Positions 52,814 to 60,862 of a DNA stretch of 64,000 nt are shown here, one piece after another. Made by a program: the position numbers and the translations under genes. The DNA lies in contig NZ_JAJSAX010000003.1 in assembly GCF_021261315.1 (NCBI RefSeq), positions 310,001-374,000 of the forward strand, in the 5' to 3' direction. This DNA is from Epilithonimonas sp. JDS. GTDB taxonomy: Bacteria > Bacteroidota > Bacteroidia > Flavobacteriales > Weeksellaceae. Within the stretch, counting starts at the first letter, position 1. The number at the start of each line of letters is the position of its first letter. The notes below the pieces were generated by a model. That model worked only from the letters and a program-made list of their open reading frames with translations. It had not been told where the DNA came from and ran no database searches.

Positions 52814-52827
52814 TGCAATCGATTGCA
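52814..52827. promoter_or_regulatory. LacI-type operator, site 5 (perfect palindrome)
   Basis: TGCAATCGATTGCA, a perfect 14-bp palindrome, 72 bp upstream of the susC ATG and 29 bp after its -7 box. Confidence 0.8.
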
Positions 52828-52856
52828 CTTGATTTTTTAACTATTTCTTAACTCGA

Positions 52857-52886
52857 CTAAACTAAGATTATTTTCCAATTGGCAAA
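52857..52886 (-). promoter_or_regulatory. Promoter of susC (TTTG-N18-TAGTTTAG)
   Basis: On the minus strand TTTG (52883-52886), 18 bp, TAGTTTAG (52857-52864), one mismatch to the consensus, followed by TCGA. The TAnnTTAG form matches the paralogue A and B promoters. Confidence 0.55.
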
Positions 52887-53484
52887 TAAAAAATTTGAAT
52901 ATTTTATTAATATTAATGTAACATAGACGAATACAAAAATGAGACAATAATCATATTTAATTGATTAACAAACACTTAAAAAATTTAAAAATTCAAAATA
53001 AAGTCCACATTAAATTTGAAATTAACATTTTTTAACATCTGAAGCCGCTGATTAAAATCATTAAATCCGAAAATTACCGGCATTTTAATTAACCAAAAAT
53101 TAACTTAAGAATCCCAATTTCTGTGAAATCTAATTTTTTTCCGTCAAAAAAGCGTATTTTAAAATCGACAGCAATCCAACTAATTCTAAATTAAATACAA
53201 ATATTTATATTATTGATTATCAGTTATTTAAAACTGAACAATGATTTCTTTATCTAGAATTTGAAGTTTGAGCAACCGTTTTTGGAAAATTGCACAGAAT
53301 TTATCATTTACGGTAAAATTCTTAGGCTTAAAAATCTGCTGTACAAGCTATAATTAATATAAAAATAAAAATAATAAACTGATTTATAGTGTTTTAAAAA
53401 TTAATTCGAAATTTCCTTTTCCAGTTAAATTTTATATTTATATTTACAAAAATTATTTGCTGTGCCAAATTGTGCAATATTCAA

Positions 53485-53498
53485 TGCAATCGATTACA
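53485..53498. promoter_or_regulatory. LacI-type operator, site 6
   Basis: TGCAATCGATTACA, 35 bp upstream of the kduI ATG, identical in sequence to sites 1 and 3. Confidence 0.78.
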
Positions 53499-53533
53499 CA
53501 GCGTTAATTATCTGTTCATATTAATAGACTAAA

Positions 53534-54370
53534 ATGACTCAATCAGAATTCCGATATGCGCATCACCCAAACGATGCCAAAAATTACACAACAGAAGATC
53601 TTAGAAGAGAATTTCTTATCAACGATTTGTTCGTAGAAAACCACATCAAATTGGTTTACACAATGTACGACCGTTTGATCGTTGGTGGAATTATGCCACT
53701 TGACCAGCCTCTAAGCTTAGAAACCATCGATGAATTGAAAGCACCCTACTTCCTTGAAAGAAGAGAATTGGGAATCATCAACGTTGGCGGAAAAGGAAAA
53801 GTGACAGTAGACGGAACAGTTTACGAACTTAATAATAAAGAAGCCTTATATATAGGAAAAGGAAACCAGGAAGTGATTTTCGAATCGTCAAACGGCGAAC
53901 AACCTTATTTCTATATCAATTCTGCACCGGCTCACCACGCTTTTCCAACTAAGAAAATTACAAAAGCTGAAGCGGAGATCGTAGAATTAGGCGATGCAAA
54001 ATACGCGAACAGAAGAACGATCAACAAATTAATTGTGAACAGCGTTCTGGAAACTTGCCAACTACAAATGGGAATGACGGAATTGCACGAAGGAAGCGTT
54101 TGGAACACAATGCCTTCTCACACGCACACCAGAAGAATGGAAGCTTACTTCTACTTCGATTTGGACGAAGGGCAAACGGTTTCACATTTTATGGGACAGC
54201 CAACTGAGACGCGCCACATTTTCTTGAAAAACAGAGATGCAGTGATCTCTCCGGAATGGTCTATCCACTCTGGTGTTGGGACGTCCAACTACAGTTTTAT
54301 CTGGGGAATGGCAGGAGAAAATATGGATTACGGCGATATGGATGCTGTAAAAACTGACGAATTAAAATAA
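53534..54370 (+). CDS. kduI: 5-dehydro-4-deoxy-D-glucuronate isomerase
   Basis: 278 residues. Interconverts 5-keto-4-deoxyuronate (DKI) and 2,5-diketo-3-deoxygluconate (DKII). Double cupin fold with the zinc ligands in MPSHTHTRRMEAYFYFDL (two His and Glu) and a later His in SPEWSIHSGVG. LFVENHIKLVYTMYDRLIVGG is the usual N-terminal signature. First gene of the catabolic operon, two bases before kduD, 35 bp from a LacI operator. Confidence 0.96.
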   Translation: MTQSEFRYAHHPNDAKNYTTEDLRREFLINDLFVENHIKLVYTMYDRLIVGGIMPLDQPLSLETIDELKAPYFLERRELGIINVGGKGKVTVDGTVYELNNKEALYIGKGNQEVIFESSNGEQPYFYINSAPAHHAFPTKKITKAEAEIVELGDAKYANRRTINKLIVNSVLETCQLQMGMTELHEGSVWNTMPSHTHTRRMEAYFYFDLDEGQTVSHFMGQPTETRHIFLKNRDAVISPEWSIHSGVGTSNYSFIWGMAGENMDYGDMDAVKTDELK

Positions 54371-54372
54371 TT

Positions 54373-55158
54373 ATGACAAATTTATTCGACTTAACAGGAA
54401 AAGTAGCTTTAATAACCGGCGGAACACACGGTCTTGGTTTGGCAATGGCAGAAGGTTTGGGATCGGCAGGTGCAGAACTTGTGGTAACAAGTACTACGCC
54501 ATCCAAATTGGAAGAAGCTATCAAATATTATCAATCAAAAGGTTTCAAAGCAACAGGTTATATTTTTGATGTGACCGATGAGAAAATTGCCGCTGAAAAA
54601 GTAGCAGAAATTGAAGGGAATCACAAACAAATCGATATCCTTATCAATAATGCAGGAATCATCAAAAGAGTTCCCGCTTTGGAAATGGAGGTTTCTGAAT
54701 TCCGAAAAGTAATCGATGTAGATTTGACCGGACCTTTCATTATGTCACAACTGGTGGCGAGAAATATGATCAAAAGAAGAGCCGGAAAAATCATCAACAT
54801 CTGTTCTATGATGAGCGAATTGGGCCGTGACAATGTCGTGGCTTACGCTTCTGCAAAAGGCGGATTGAAAATGCTGACCAAAAATCTGGCAACAGAATGG
54901 GCAAAACACAACATCCAAGTGAACGGAATCGGTCCTGGATATTTTGCAACGTCTCAGACTGAACCAATCCGAGTGGATGGCAATCCTTTCAACGAATTCA
55001 TTATCAGCAGAACGCCGGAAGGTCGTTGGGGAAATCCAGAAGATCTTGCTGGAACCGCAATTTTCTTAGCTTCCGAAGCGAGTCAATTCATCAACGGACA
55101 AATCATCTACGTTGATGGCGGAATCTTAGCAACCATCGGCAAACCTTCCAACGAATAA
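54373..55158 (+). CDS. kduD: SDR oxidoreductase, 2-dehydro-3-deoxy-D-gluconate 5-dehydrogenase
   Basis: 261 residues of the classical short-chain dehydrogenase family. NAD motif TGGTHGLGLAMAEG, NNAG at 92-95, catalytic Ser145, Tyr158 and Lys162 (YASAKGG). It reduces DKII to 2-keto-3-deoxygluconate (KDG), completing the unsaturated-uronate branch. The assignment between KduD and gluconate 5-dehydrogenase rests on its place directly behind kduI, where KduD is expected. Confidence 0.93.
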   Translation: MTNLFDLTGKVALITGGTHGLGLAMAEGLGSAGAELVVTSTTPSKLEEAIKYYQSKGFKATGYIFDVTDEKIAAEKVAEIEGNHKQIDILINNAGIIKRVPALEMEVSEFRKVIDVDLTGPFIMSQLVARNMIKRRAGKIINICSMMSELGRDNVVAYASAKGGLKMLTKNLATEWAKHNIQVNGIGPGYFATSQTEPIRVDGNPFNEFIISRTPEGRWGNPEDLAGTAIFLASEASQFINGQIIYVDGGILATIGKPSNE

Positions 55159-55188
55159 AAAAATTATCAAAACCTAATATATAAAGTT

Positions 55189-55223
55189 GGTCTTCTGACT
55201 TCTGACCTCCAACTTCTAACTTT
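55189..55223. repeat. Heptamer array upstream of uxaC
   Basis: Five contiguous 7-mers: GGTCTTC, TGACTTC, TGACCTC, CAACTTC, TAACTTT, ending 6 bp before the uxaC ATG. Confidence 0.6.
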
Positions 55224-55229
55224 AATATT

Positions 55230-56639
55230 ATGAGTACACTTACAAAACCTTTCATCACAGATACATTTTTATTAAAGAACAGATTCGCTGAAGAGTTGTA
55301 TTTCAATTTTGCTGAGAAACAACCAATCATCGATTATCACAACCATTTGCCTCCGAAAGAGATCGCAGAAAACCGTCAGTTTGAGAACATTACTCAAGTT
55401 TGGATTGGTGGCGACCATTACAAATGGAGAGCGATGAGAACGATGGGCGTGAACGAAAAATTCATCACCGGAGACGCTTCTGACAAAGAAAAATTCGCAG
55501 CTTGGGCAAAAACAGTTCCGAATACGTTGAGAAATCCTTTGTTTCATTGGACTCATTTGGAATTAGCCAGATATTTTGAAGTTTACGATTTGCTTAACGA
55601 GAAAAATGCAGATCAGGTTTACGAAAATGTATCTTCTCAACTTCAAACGCCGGAGAAATCTGTTCACGGCTTGTTGAAAATGAGAAATGTGGAAACGGTT
55701 TGTACCACAGAAGATCCGATTGACACTTTAGAATATCATCAGACAATCAAACAAAACAACATAGGAATCAAAGTTAGTACGGCTTTCCGCCCGGACAAGG
55801 CGATTTTGATTGACAATGAAGATTATAATGCTTATATCGATAAATTAGGCGAATCTGCAGGCATCGAAATCAAATCTTACAAGGATGTACAGGATGCGCT
55901 AATCAAAAGAATAGAATACTTTCACGCCAACGGATGCAGATTGTGTGACCACGGATTGAATAACATTTCGTTCGAAACTTTCACAGATTCAGAGATCAAT
56001 ACAATTTTTGAAACTAAAAGAAAAGGCGAAACCTTGACGCCTCACCAGATTGAACAATTCAAAACGGCGATTTTGTTGTTTTTGGGAGAGACTTATCATT
56101 CATTAGGTTGGGTTCAGCAGTATCACTTGGGCGCGTTGAGAAACAACAATGCAAGAATGTTGAAAGTTCTTGGACCAGACACAGGTTGGGATTCCATTGG
56201 CGATTTCACCCAGGCAGCAAATCTTTCAAGATTTCTTAATACATTAGATTCCAAGGATAAATTAACCAAAACAATCATCTACAATCTGAATCCTGCCGAC
56301 AACGAAATTATGGCAACGATGATTGGAAATTTTAACGATGGTTCTGTGAAGGGAAAAGTACAATTCGGTTCTGGATGGTGGTTTTTGGACCAAAAAGACG
56401 GAATGGAAAAACAGATGAATGCGCTTTCCAATATGGGATTAATCAGCACGTTCGTCGGAATGCTGACCGATTCCAGAAGCTTCCTTTCGTTCCCAAGACA
56501 CGAATATTTCAGAAGAGTTCTATGCAACTTATTAGGAAACGAGATCGAATCCGGTGAACTTCCGGAAGACATGGATCTGGTTGGAAAAATAGTTTCAGAC
56601 ATTTGTTATAACAATGCTAAAGATTATTTCACATTCTAA
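55230..56639 (+). CDS. uxaC: Glucuronate/galacturonate isomerase
   Basis: 469 residues; metal-independent-type uronate isomerase of the amidohydrolase superfamily. It converts D-galacturonate to D-tagaturonate (and glucuronate to fructuronate). Family markers: the N-terminal His pair in IIDYHNHLPPKEIAENR, IWIGGDHYKWR-like segment, HANGCRLCDHGLN, and the end SFPRHEYFRRVLCNLLG. First step of the saturated galacturonate branch. A 71-bp gap with a heptamer array precedes it. Confidence 0.95.
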   Translation: MSTLTKPFITDTFLLKNRFAEELYFNFAEKQPIIDYHNHLPPKEIAENRQFENITQVWIGGDHYKWRAMRTMGVNEKFITGDASDKEKFAAWAKTVPNTLRNPLFHWTHLELARYFEVYDLLNEKNADQVYENVSSQLQTPEKSVHGLLKMRNVETVCTTEDPIDTLEYHQTIKQNNIGIKVSTAFRPDKAILIDNEDYNAYIDKLGESAGIEIKSYKDVQDALIKRIEYFHANGCRLCDHGLNNISFETFTDSEINTIFETKRKGETLTPHQIEQFKTAILLFLGETYHSLGWVQQYHLGALRNNNARMLKVLGPDTGWDSIGDFTQAANLSRFLNTLDSKDKLTKTIIYNLNPADNEIMATMIGNFNDGSVKGKVQFGSGWWFLDQKDGMEKQMNALSNMGLISTFVGMLTDSRSFLSFPRHEYFRRVLCNLLGNEIESGELPEDMDLVGKIVSDICYNNAKDYFTF

Positions 56640-56640
56640 A

Positions 56641-56675
56641 AATCTTGATTCTCAAATCTTGAATCTTGATTCTAA
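56641..56675. repeat. Heptamer array upstream of kdgF
   Basis: Five contiguous 7-mers: AATCTTG, ATTCTCA, AATCTTG, AATCTTG, ATTCTAA, ending 9 bp before the kdgF ATG. Confidence 0.65.
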
Positions 56676-56684
56676 AAATTAAAA

Positions 56685-57032
56685 ATGAAAACAGAACAAG
56701 CATCAAAAATCTTCTACAAATCCGATTCTACAGAATGGGAAAAAATAGATGAATACATCGACCGCCAAATCGTTGGTTACGACGATTCTGTAATGATGGT
56801 CAACGTTCGTTTCAAAAAAGGCGGCATTGGCTACAAGCACAAACATCCGCACATTCAGGTGACTTATGTTGCAGAAGGAAAGTTTGAAGTTAATATTGGC
56901 GAAGACATTTCAATCCTGAAAAAAGGAGATTCATTCTTCGTTCCATCTAATATAGTTCATGGTGTAGAATGTATGGAAGACGGCATTTTGGTTGATGTTT
57001 TCAGCCCGCACAGAGAAGATTTTATCAAATAA
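56685..57032 (+). CDS. kdgF: KdgF-like cupin, unsaturated uronate ring-opening protein
   Basis: 115 residues, single cupin domain. Metal-binding His cluster in YKHKHPHIQVTYVAEGKFEV and IVHGVECMEDGILVDVFSPHREDF. KdgF speeds conversion of 4,5-unsaturated galacturonate (GH105 product) into the linear keto form used by KduI. Its location among kdu/uxa genes supports this function over other cupins. Confidence 0.88.
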   Translation: MKTEQASKIFYKSDSTEWEKIDEYIDRQIVGYDDSVMMVNVRFKKGGIGYKHKHPHIQVTYVAEGKFEVNIGEDISILKKGDSFFVPSNIVHGVECMEDGILVDVFSPHREDFIK

Positions 57033-57098
57033 ATTAAAAAATAAAATCAGGCTCACTTTAGGTTGGGGAAAAACTGATTTTCAAAAAAATATAAATTA

Positions 57099-58103
57099 AT
57101 GGGCAAAGTAGTAAGCTTTGGAGAAGTGATTATGCGTTTGTCACCTGCCAACAACAGGATGATGAAGCAAAGCAACGAGATGGAATTCTTTTTCGGAGGT
57201 ACAGAACTGAATGTTGCGGCATCGCTTGCGACAATGGGTTGTGACGTAAAACACGTAAGCGTAGTTTCTGACGATTTCGTTGGAGAATCAGCGCTTTCAT
57301 CCATCAAAAGTTATGGAATCAACACGACTTTTATTGCAAAAAACCAACATCCTTTAGGATTATATTTTCTTGAAGTTGGTTCATCTGTTCGAGCTTCCAG
57401 AATTGCTTACAACCGTTTGAATGGTTCTTTTGCCAATATCAATCCAAACCAAATCGACTGGGAAAAAGCTTTGGAAGGTGCAGACTATTTCCATTGGACA
57501 GGCATCTCTCCTGGAATTTCTGAAAGTGCTTACATCGCTTTGAAAAAAGGTTTGCAAACTGCCAACGAAAAAGGAATCGAGATCACAGCTGACCCAGCTT
57601 ACCGTTCCAACCTTTGGAAATACGGAAAAGAAGGCTTTGAAGTATTAAAAGAATTGGTGTCCTACTCCACTATTTTTATCGGTGGCGTAAATGAGATCAA
57701 CGAGATCATCGGAACAAAATTCTCTTCTGACAAAGACAGTTTCATTGAAGCTTGTAAAGAATTTCAGAAGCAAATGCCTTCCATCAAAAAGATATTTGAC
57801 AAAGTCAGAGTTGGTGCCAGCGCAAGTACGCAGGAAACTCAAGGAAGAGCTTGGGCAAACGAAACTTACTTCGAATCTGAACCAATCGAAATTCTTCAAG
57901 TTGTTGATAGAATCGGAACCGGCGATGCTTTCGCTGCAGGTTTGATCTATGGTCTATTAAACTTTGATGATGAAACTGCACTTAAGTTCGGAAACGCAGC
58001 TTGTGCGATTAAACACACGGTTCCTGGCGACATCAACCATTGTAGCGCTTCCGATATTTTGGATGTGATGAATGGCGACAAGGGCGGAAGAATCAAGAGA
58101 TAA
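57099..58103 (+). CDS. kdgK: 2-dehydro-3-deoxygluconate kinase (PfkB family)
   Basis: 334 residues. Phosphorylates KDG to KDPG with ATP, the point where the two uronate branches have merged. PfkB features: N-terminal FGEVIMRLSPANNRMMKQSNEMEF with FFGGTELNVAASLA for substrate, and the C-terminal signature VDRIGTGDAFAAGLIYGL with the catalytic Asp276. YRSNLWKYG is typical of KDG kinases. Confidence 0.93.
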   Translation: MGKVVSFGEVIMRLSPANNRMMKQSNEMEFFFGGTELNVAASLATMGCDVKHVSVVSDDFVGESALSSIKSYGINTTFIAKNQHPLGLYFLEVGSSVRASRIAYNRLNGSFANINPNQIDWEKALEGADYFHWTGISPGISESAYIALKKGLQTANEKGIEITADPAYRSNLWKYGKEGFEVLKELVSYSTIFIGGVNEINEIIGTKFSSDKDSFIEACKEFQKQMPSIKKIFDKVRVGASASTQETQGRAWANETYFESEPIEILQVVDRIGTGDAFAAGLIYGLLNFDDETALKFGNAACAIKHTVPGDINHCSASDILDVMNGDKGGRIKR

Positions 58104-58113
58104 TTTAGAAATA

Positions 58114-58563
58114 ATGATTATAGATACATTAGAAAACGCTTCTCAATATTTTTTGCTAAATCCATTATTTGAAAAAGCTTTCGACTATTTAAAAAACAAG
58201 AATTTAGATTCTTTAGAAGTTGGCGTTACAGAGATTCAGGAAGATCTTAAAATGATTGTTTTTGATGAAATGGCCAAAACAAAAGAAGAAAGTCTTTCCA
58301 AATTCGAATGTCATAATCAAAATATTGATATTCAAATTTGTCTGAAGGGAATAGAAAATATTGGCTGGAAACCAAGGCAAAAATGCACAAAACCAATCGG
58401 AGAATACAATGCAGAAAAAGATGTTCTTTTTTACAATGATGATCCGGATATGTTTTTCCAATTAAACGATAATCAGTTTGCTATTTTTTATCCAAATGAT
58501 GTCCACGCACCAATGATTGGAAATGGCTTCATTAGAAAAATAGTTTTTAAAGTAAAAATTTAA
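58114..58563 (+). CDS. YhcH/YjgK/YiaL-family (DUF386) protein
   Basis: 149 residues from MIIDTLENASQYFLLNPLFEKAF. A reading frame continues 42 bases upstream into the end of kdgK, but this ATG gives the standard YhcH/YiaL start. Cupin-like sugar-acid-associated fold with ECHNQNIDIQICLKGIENIGW, FFQLNDNQFAIFYPNDVHAPMIG and the conserved His/Asp. Members are associated with uronate and sialic acid pathways; the reaction is uncertain. Ten bases after kdgK and six before eda. Confidence 0.85.
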   Translation: MIIDTLENASQYFLLNPLFEKAFDYLKNKNLDSLEVGVTEIQEDLKMIVFDEMAKTKEESLSKFECHNQNIDIQICLKGIENIGWKPRQKCTKPIGEYNAEKDVLFYNDDPDMFFQLNDNQFAIFYPNDVHAPMIGNGFIRKIVFKVKI

Positions 58564-58569
58564 GAAAAA

Positions 58570-59235
58570 ATGACAAAGATTCAATTAGTTACCAATGCGA
58601 TCATCAACCAAGGTCTTTTGCCTTTGTATTACAACGCAGACGAAACGGTAACTTTAGAAATATTAAAAGCACTTTACAGAGCTGGAATCCGTGCTGTAGA
58701 ATATACAAGCAGAGGAGAAAACGCACTTTCGAATTTCACCAAAATGGTAGAATTGAGAAATGCCGAAATGCCGGGAATGCTTATAGGAATCGGAACGATA
58801 AAAAATTTGAAACAAGCTGAAGAATACGAAAAAGCCGGTGCAGATTTCTTTATCAGCCCAGGATTTGTACCGGAAGTTGCAGAATTTTTAATTTCCAAAC
58901 ATCTGCTATACAGCCCGGGTTGTATGACACCGACGGAGATCATCGCGGCGGAAGCCGCAGGTGTAACTTTCGTAAAGTTGTTCCCAGGAAACGCTTTAGG
59001 AGCAGGATTTATGAGCGCCATAAAAGATGTTTTCCCAAATCTGAAATTTATGCCAACCGGCGGTGTTGATACAACTAAAGAAAGCATCGAAAGCTGGTTC
59101 AAAGCTGGTGTTTCCGCTGTTGGAATGGGAAGCAAATTAGTGAGCAAAGAATTAATGGCGGCAAAAGATTATGCAACCATAGAAAACGAAACTTCAAAGG
59201 TTTTAGAGATCATCAAATCGATAAAAGCTTCTTAA
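58570..59235 (+). CDS. eda: KDPG aldolase (2-dehydro-3-deoxy-phosphogluconate / 4-hydroxy-2-oxoglutarate aldolase)
   Basis: 221 residues, class I aldolase TIM barrel. Splits KDPG to pyruvate and glyceraldehyde 3-phosphate. Schiff-base Lys136 in FVKLFPGNALG, catalytic Glu44 in AVEYTSRG, phosphate-binding TGGVDT and GMGSKL. SPGFVPEV and PGCMTPTEI are family landmarks. Final step of the pathway encoded here. Confidence 0.95.
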   Translation: MTKIQLVTNAIINQGLLPLYYNADETVTLEILKALYRAGIRAVEYTSRGENALSNFTKMVELRNAEMPGMLIGIGTIKNLKQAEEYEKAGADFFISPGFVPEVAEFLISKHLLYSPGCMTPTEIIAAEAAGVTFVKLFPGNALGAGFMSAIKDVFPNLKFMPTGGVDTTKESIESWFKAGVSAVGMGSKLVSKELMAAKDYATIENETSKVLEIIKSIKAS

Positions 59236-59267
59236 AATAAAACACAAACCAACCAAACCAACTTAAA

Positions 59268-60707
59268 ATGAATCAAACCATAACGCCTAAGCAGACCAAC
59301 TACAGATGGGGAATTTGCGCCCTACTTTTTGCTGCAACAAGTATCAACTATCTTGACAGACAGGTACTTTCTCTGACTTGGAAAGATTTTATTCAGCCGG
59401 AGTTTCATTGGAATAATAATGATTACGGAAATATCACCGCATTATTCTCCATTTTCTACGCTGTAAGTATGTTGTTTGCAGGGAAGTTTGTAGATTTTAT
59501 GGACACGAAGAAAGGTTTCCTTTGGGCAATCGGCGTTTGGTCTCTTGGTGCCTGTTTACACGCTTATTGCGGAATCGCTGCATCAGGAATTCTTACAGGA
59601 AATTGGTTTGTAGGTTTTGAAGAATCTAAAGAAATTATCAAAACTGTAGATAATGTGGCTTTGGTTGGAAGCACAAGTGTCATGCTTTTCATCTTTGCCC
59701 GTTTTGTTTTGGCTGTTGGTGAAGCAGGAAACTTCCCTGCCGCTATCAAAACGACGGCGGAATATTTCCCTAAGAAAGACAGAGCTTTAGCTACAAGTAT
59801 CTTCAATGCAGGAGCGGCTGTTGGTGCCTTGTCTGCGCCTTTGATCATTCCAAGAATCGCGGAAAAATGGGGTTGGGAAATGTCATTCATCATCATCGGA
59901 ATCTTAGGATTCGTATGGATGGGATTCTGGGTTTTCATTTACAAAAAACCGGAGCACAACAAAAAAATGAGCGTCTCCGAATTGCAATATATCCAGCAGG
60001 ATCACGGTTTGGAAGAGGAAGCTGACAAAGACAAAAAAGTATCCTTCGCACAATGTTTCAAATACAAACAGACTTGGGCATTTGCTTTCGGAAAGTTTAT
60101 GACAGACGGAGTTTGGTGGTTTTATATGTTTTGGACCCCGGCTTATCTGAGCTCAGTTTACGGCATCAAATCCAATGACGGCGTTGGTCAGGCCGCAATT
60201 TTTGTCCTTTATACAATTACATTATTATCGATTATTGGAGGTTGGCTGCCATCTTATTTCATCAATAAAAAAGGAATGGATCCGTACGCAGGAAGAATGA
60301 AAGCGATGTTGATTTTCGCATTTTTCCCACTATTAGCCTTGATTGCACAGCCTTTAGGCGTTTACAGTTTCTGGTTGCCGGTAATCATTATCGGGATTGC
60401 AGGTGCAGGTCATCAGGCCTGGTCAGCGAATATTATGTCAACTGTCGGTGATATGTTCCCGAAAAAAGCCATCGCTACAATCACCGGAATTGGTGGAATG
60501 GCTGGTGGAATCGGATCACTAATTATCAATAAAGGATCAGGTGTTTTATTCGATTTTGCAGGAACTACGCAAATGGAATTTATGGGATTCAAAGGGGAAG
60601 AAGCTGGTTACTTCATTATATTTTCAATCTGTGCCGTGGTTTACCTCATCGGTTGGGTGGTTATGAAATCATTGGTTCCGGTTTACAAACCTGTTACAGA
60701 TTTATAA
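59268..60707 (+). CDS. MFS hexuronate transporter, ExuT-like
   Basis: 479 residues, 12 hydrophobic segments, anion:cation symporter (ACS) branch of MFS. Typical are ATSINYLDRQVLSLTWKDF near the N-terminus, RFVLAVGEAGNFPAAIKTTAEYFPKKDRALATSIFNAG, and GAGHQAWSANIMSTVGDMFPKKAIATITG. It should carry galacturonate and related uronates from periplasm to cytoplasm, linking GH28/GH105 with UxaC and KdgF. In the middle of the catabolic operon. Confidence 0.9.
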   Translation: MNQTITPKQTNYRWGICALLFAATSINYLDRQVLSLTWKDFIQPEFHWNNNDYGNITALFSIFYAVSMLFAGKFVDFMDTKKGFLWAIGVWSLGACLHAYCGIAASGILTGNWFVGFEESKEIIKTVDNVALVGSTSVMLFIFARFVLAVGEAGNFPAAIKTTAEYFPKKDRALATSIFNAGAAVGALSAPLIIPRIAEKWGWEMSFIIIGILGFVWMGFWVFIYKKPEHNKKMSVSELQYIQQDHGLEEEADKDKKVSFAQCFKYKQTWAFAFGKFMTDGVWWFYMFWTPAYLSSVYGIKSNDGVGQAAIFVLYTITLLSIIGGWLPSYFINKKGMDPYAGRMKAMLIFAFFPLLALIAQPLGVYSFWLPVIIIGIAGAGHQAWSANIMSTVGDMFPKKAIATITGIGGMAGGIGSLIINKGSGVLFDFAGTTQMEFMGFKGEEAGYFIIFSICAVVYLIGWVVMKSLVPVYKPVTDL

Positions 60708-60719
60708 AATAAAAATTAT

Positions 60720-60808
60720 GGCAGCTTAATCCGTCCTCCCCTCCCTCCCGATTTTACATCGGGATCCGCTCAAAGAGTTTATGCTGAGCTTGTCGAAGTA
60801 GGCTGCAG
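60720..60808 (+). repeat. 89-bp dispersed repeat, copy 2
   Basis: Inverted relative to 41192-41280, about 94 percent identical. It lies in the 155-bp gap between the transporter and uxaB genes. Contains GCTGAGCTTGTCGAAGTAGG and the CCCGAT/ATCGGG hairpin. Confidence 0.85.
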
Positions 60809-60862
60809 ATTCGGTTGTAATATAAAGTTTCAACCAACTATTAAAATTTAAAGAATAAAGAA

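Larger units (their letters stand above)
52742..53533. promoter_or_regulatory. 792-bp divergent control region between susC and kduI
   Basis: No gene is seen. It holds the susC promoter and operator (52814-52886), the kduI-side operator (53485-53498) and a possible -7 box (TTATTTG, 53453-53459) 25 bp before that operator. Between them are about 590 bp of very AT-rich DNA with no clear repeats or hairpins; function unknown. Confidence 0.7.

Noticed and set aside
59236-59267. AACC-rich stretch before the transporter gene as another heptamer array
   Set aside because: The spacing is 4-5-4 or 8 rather than seven, so it does not fit the pattern.
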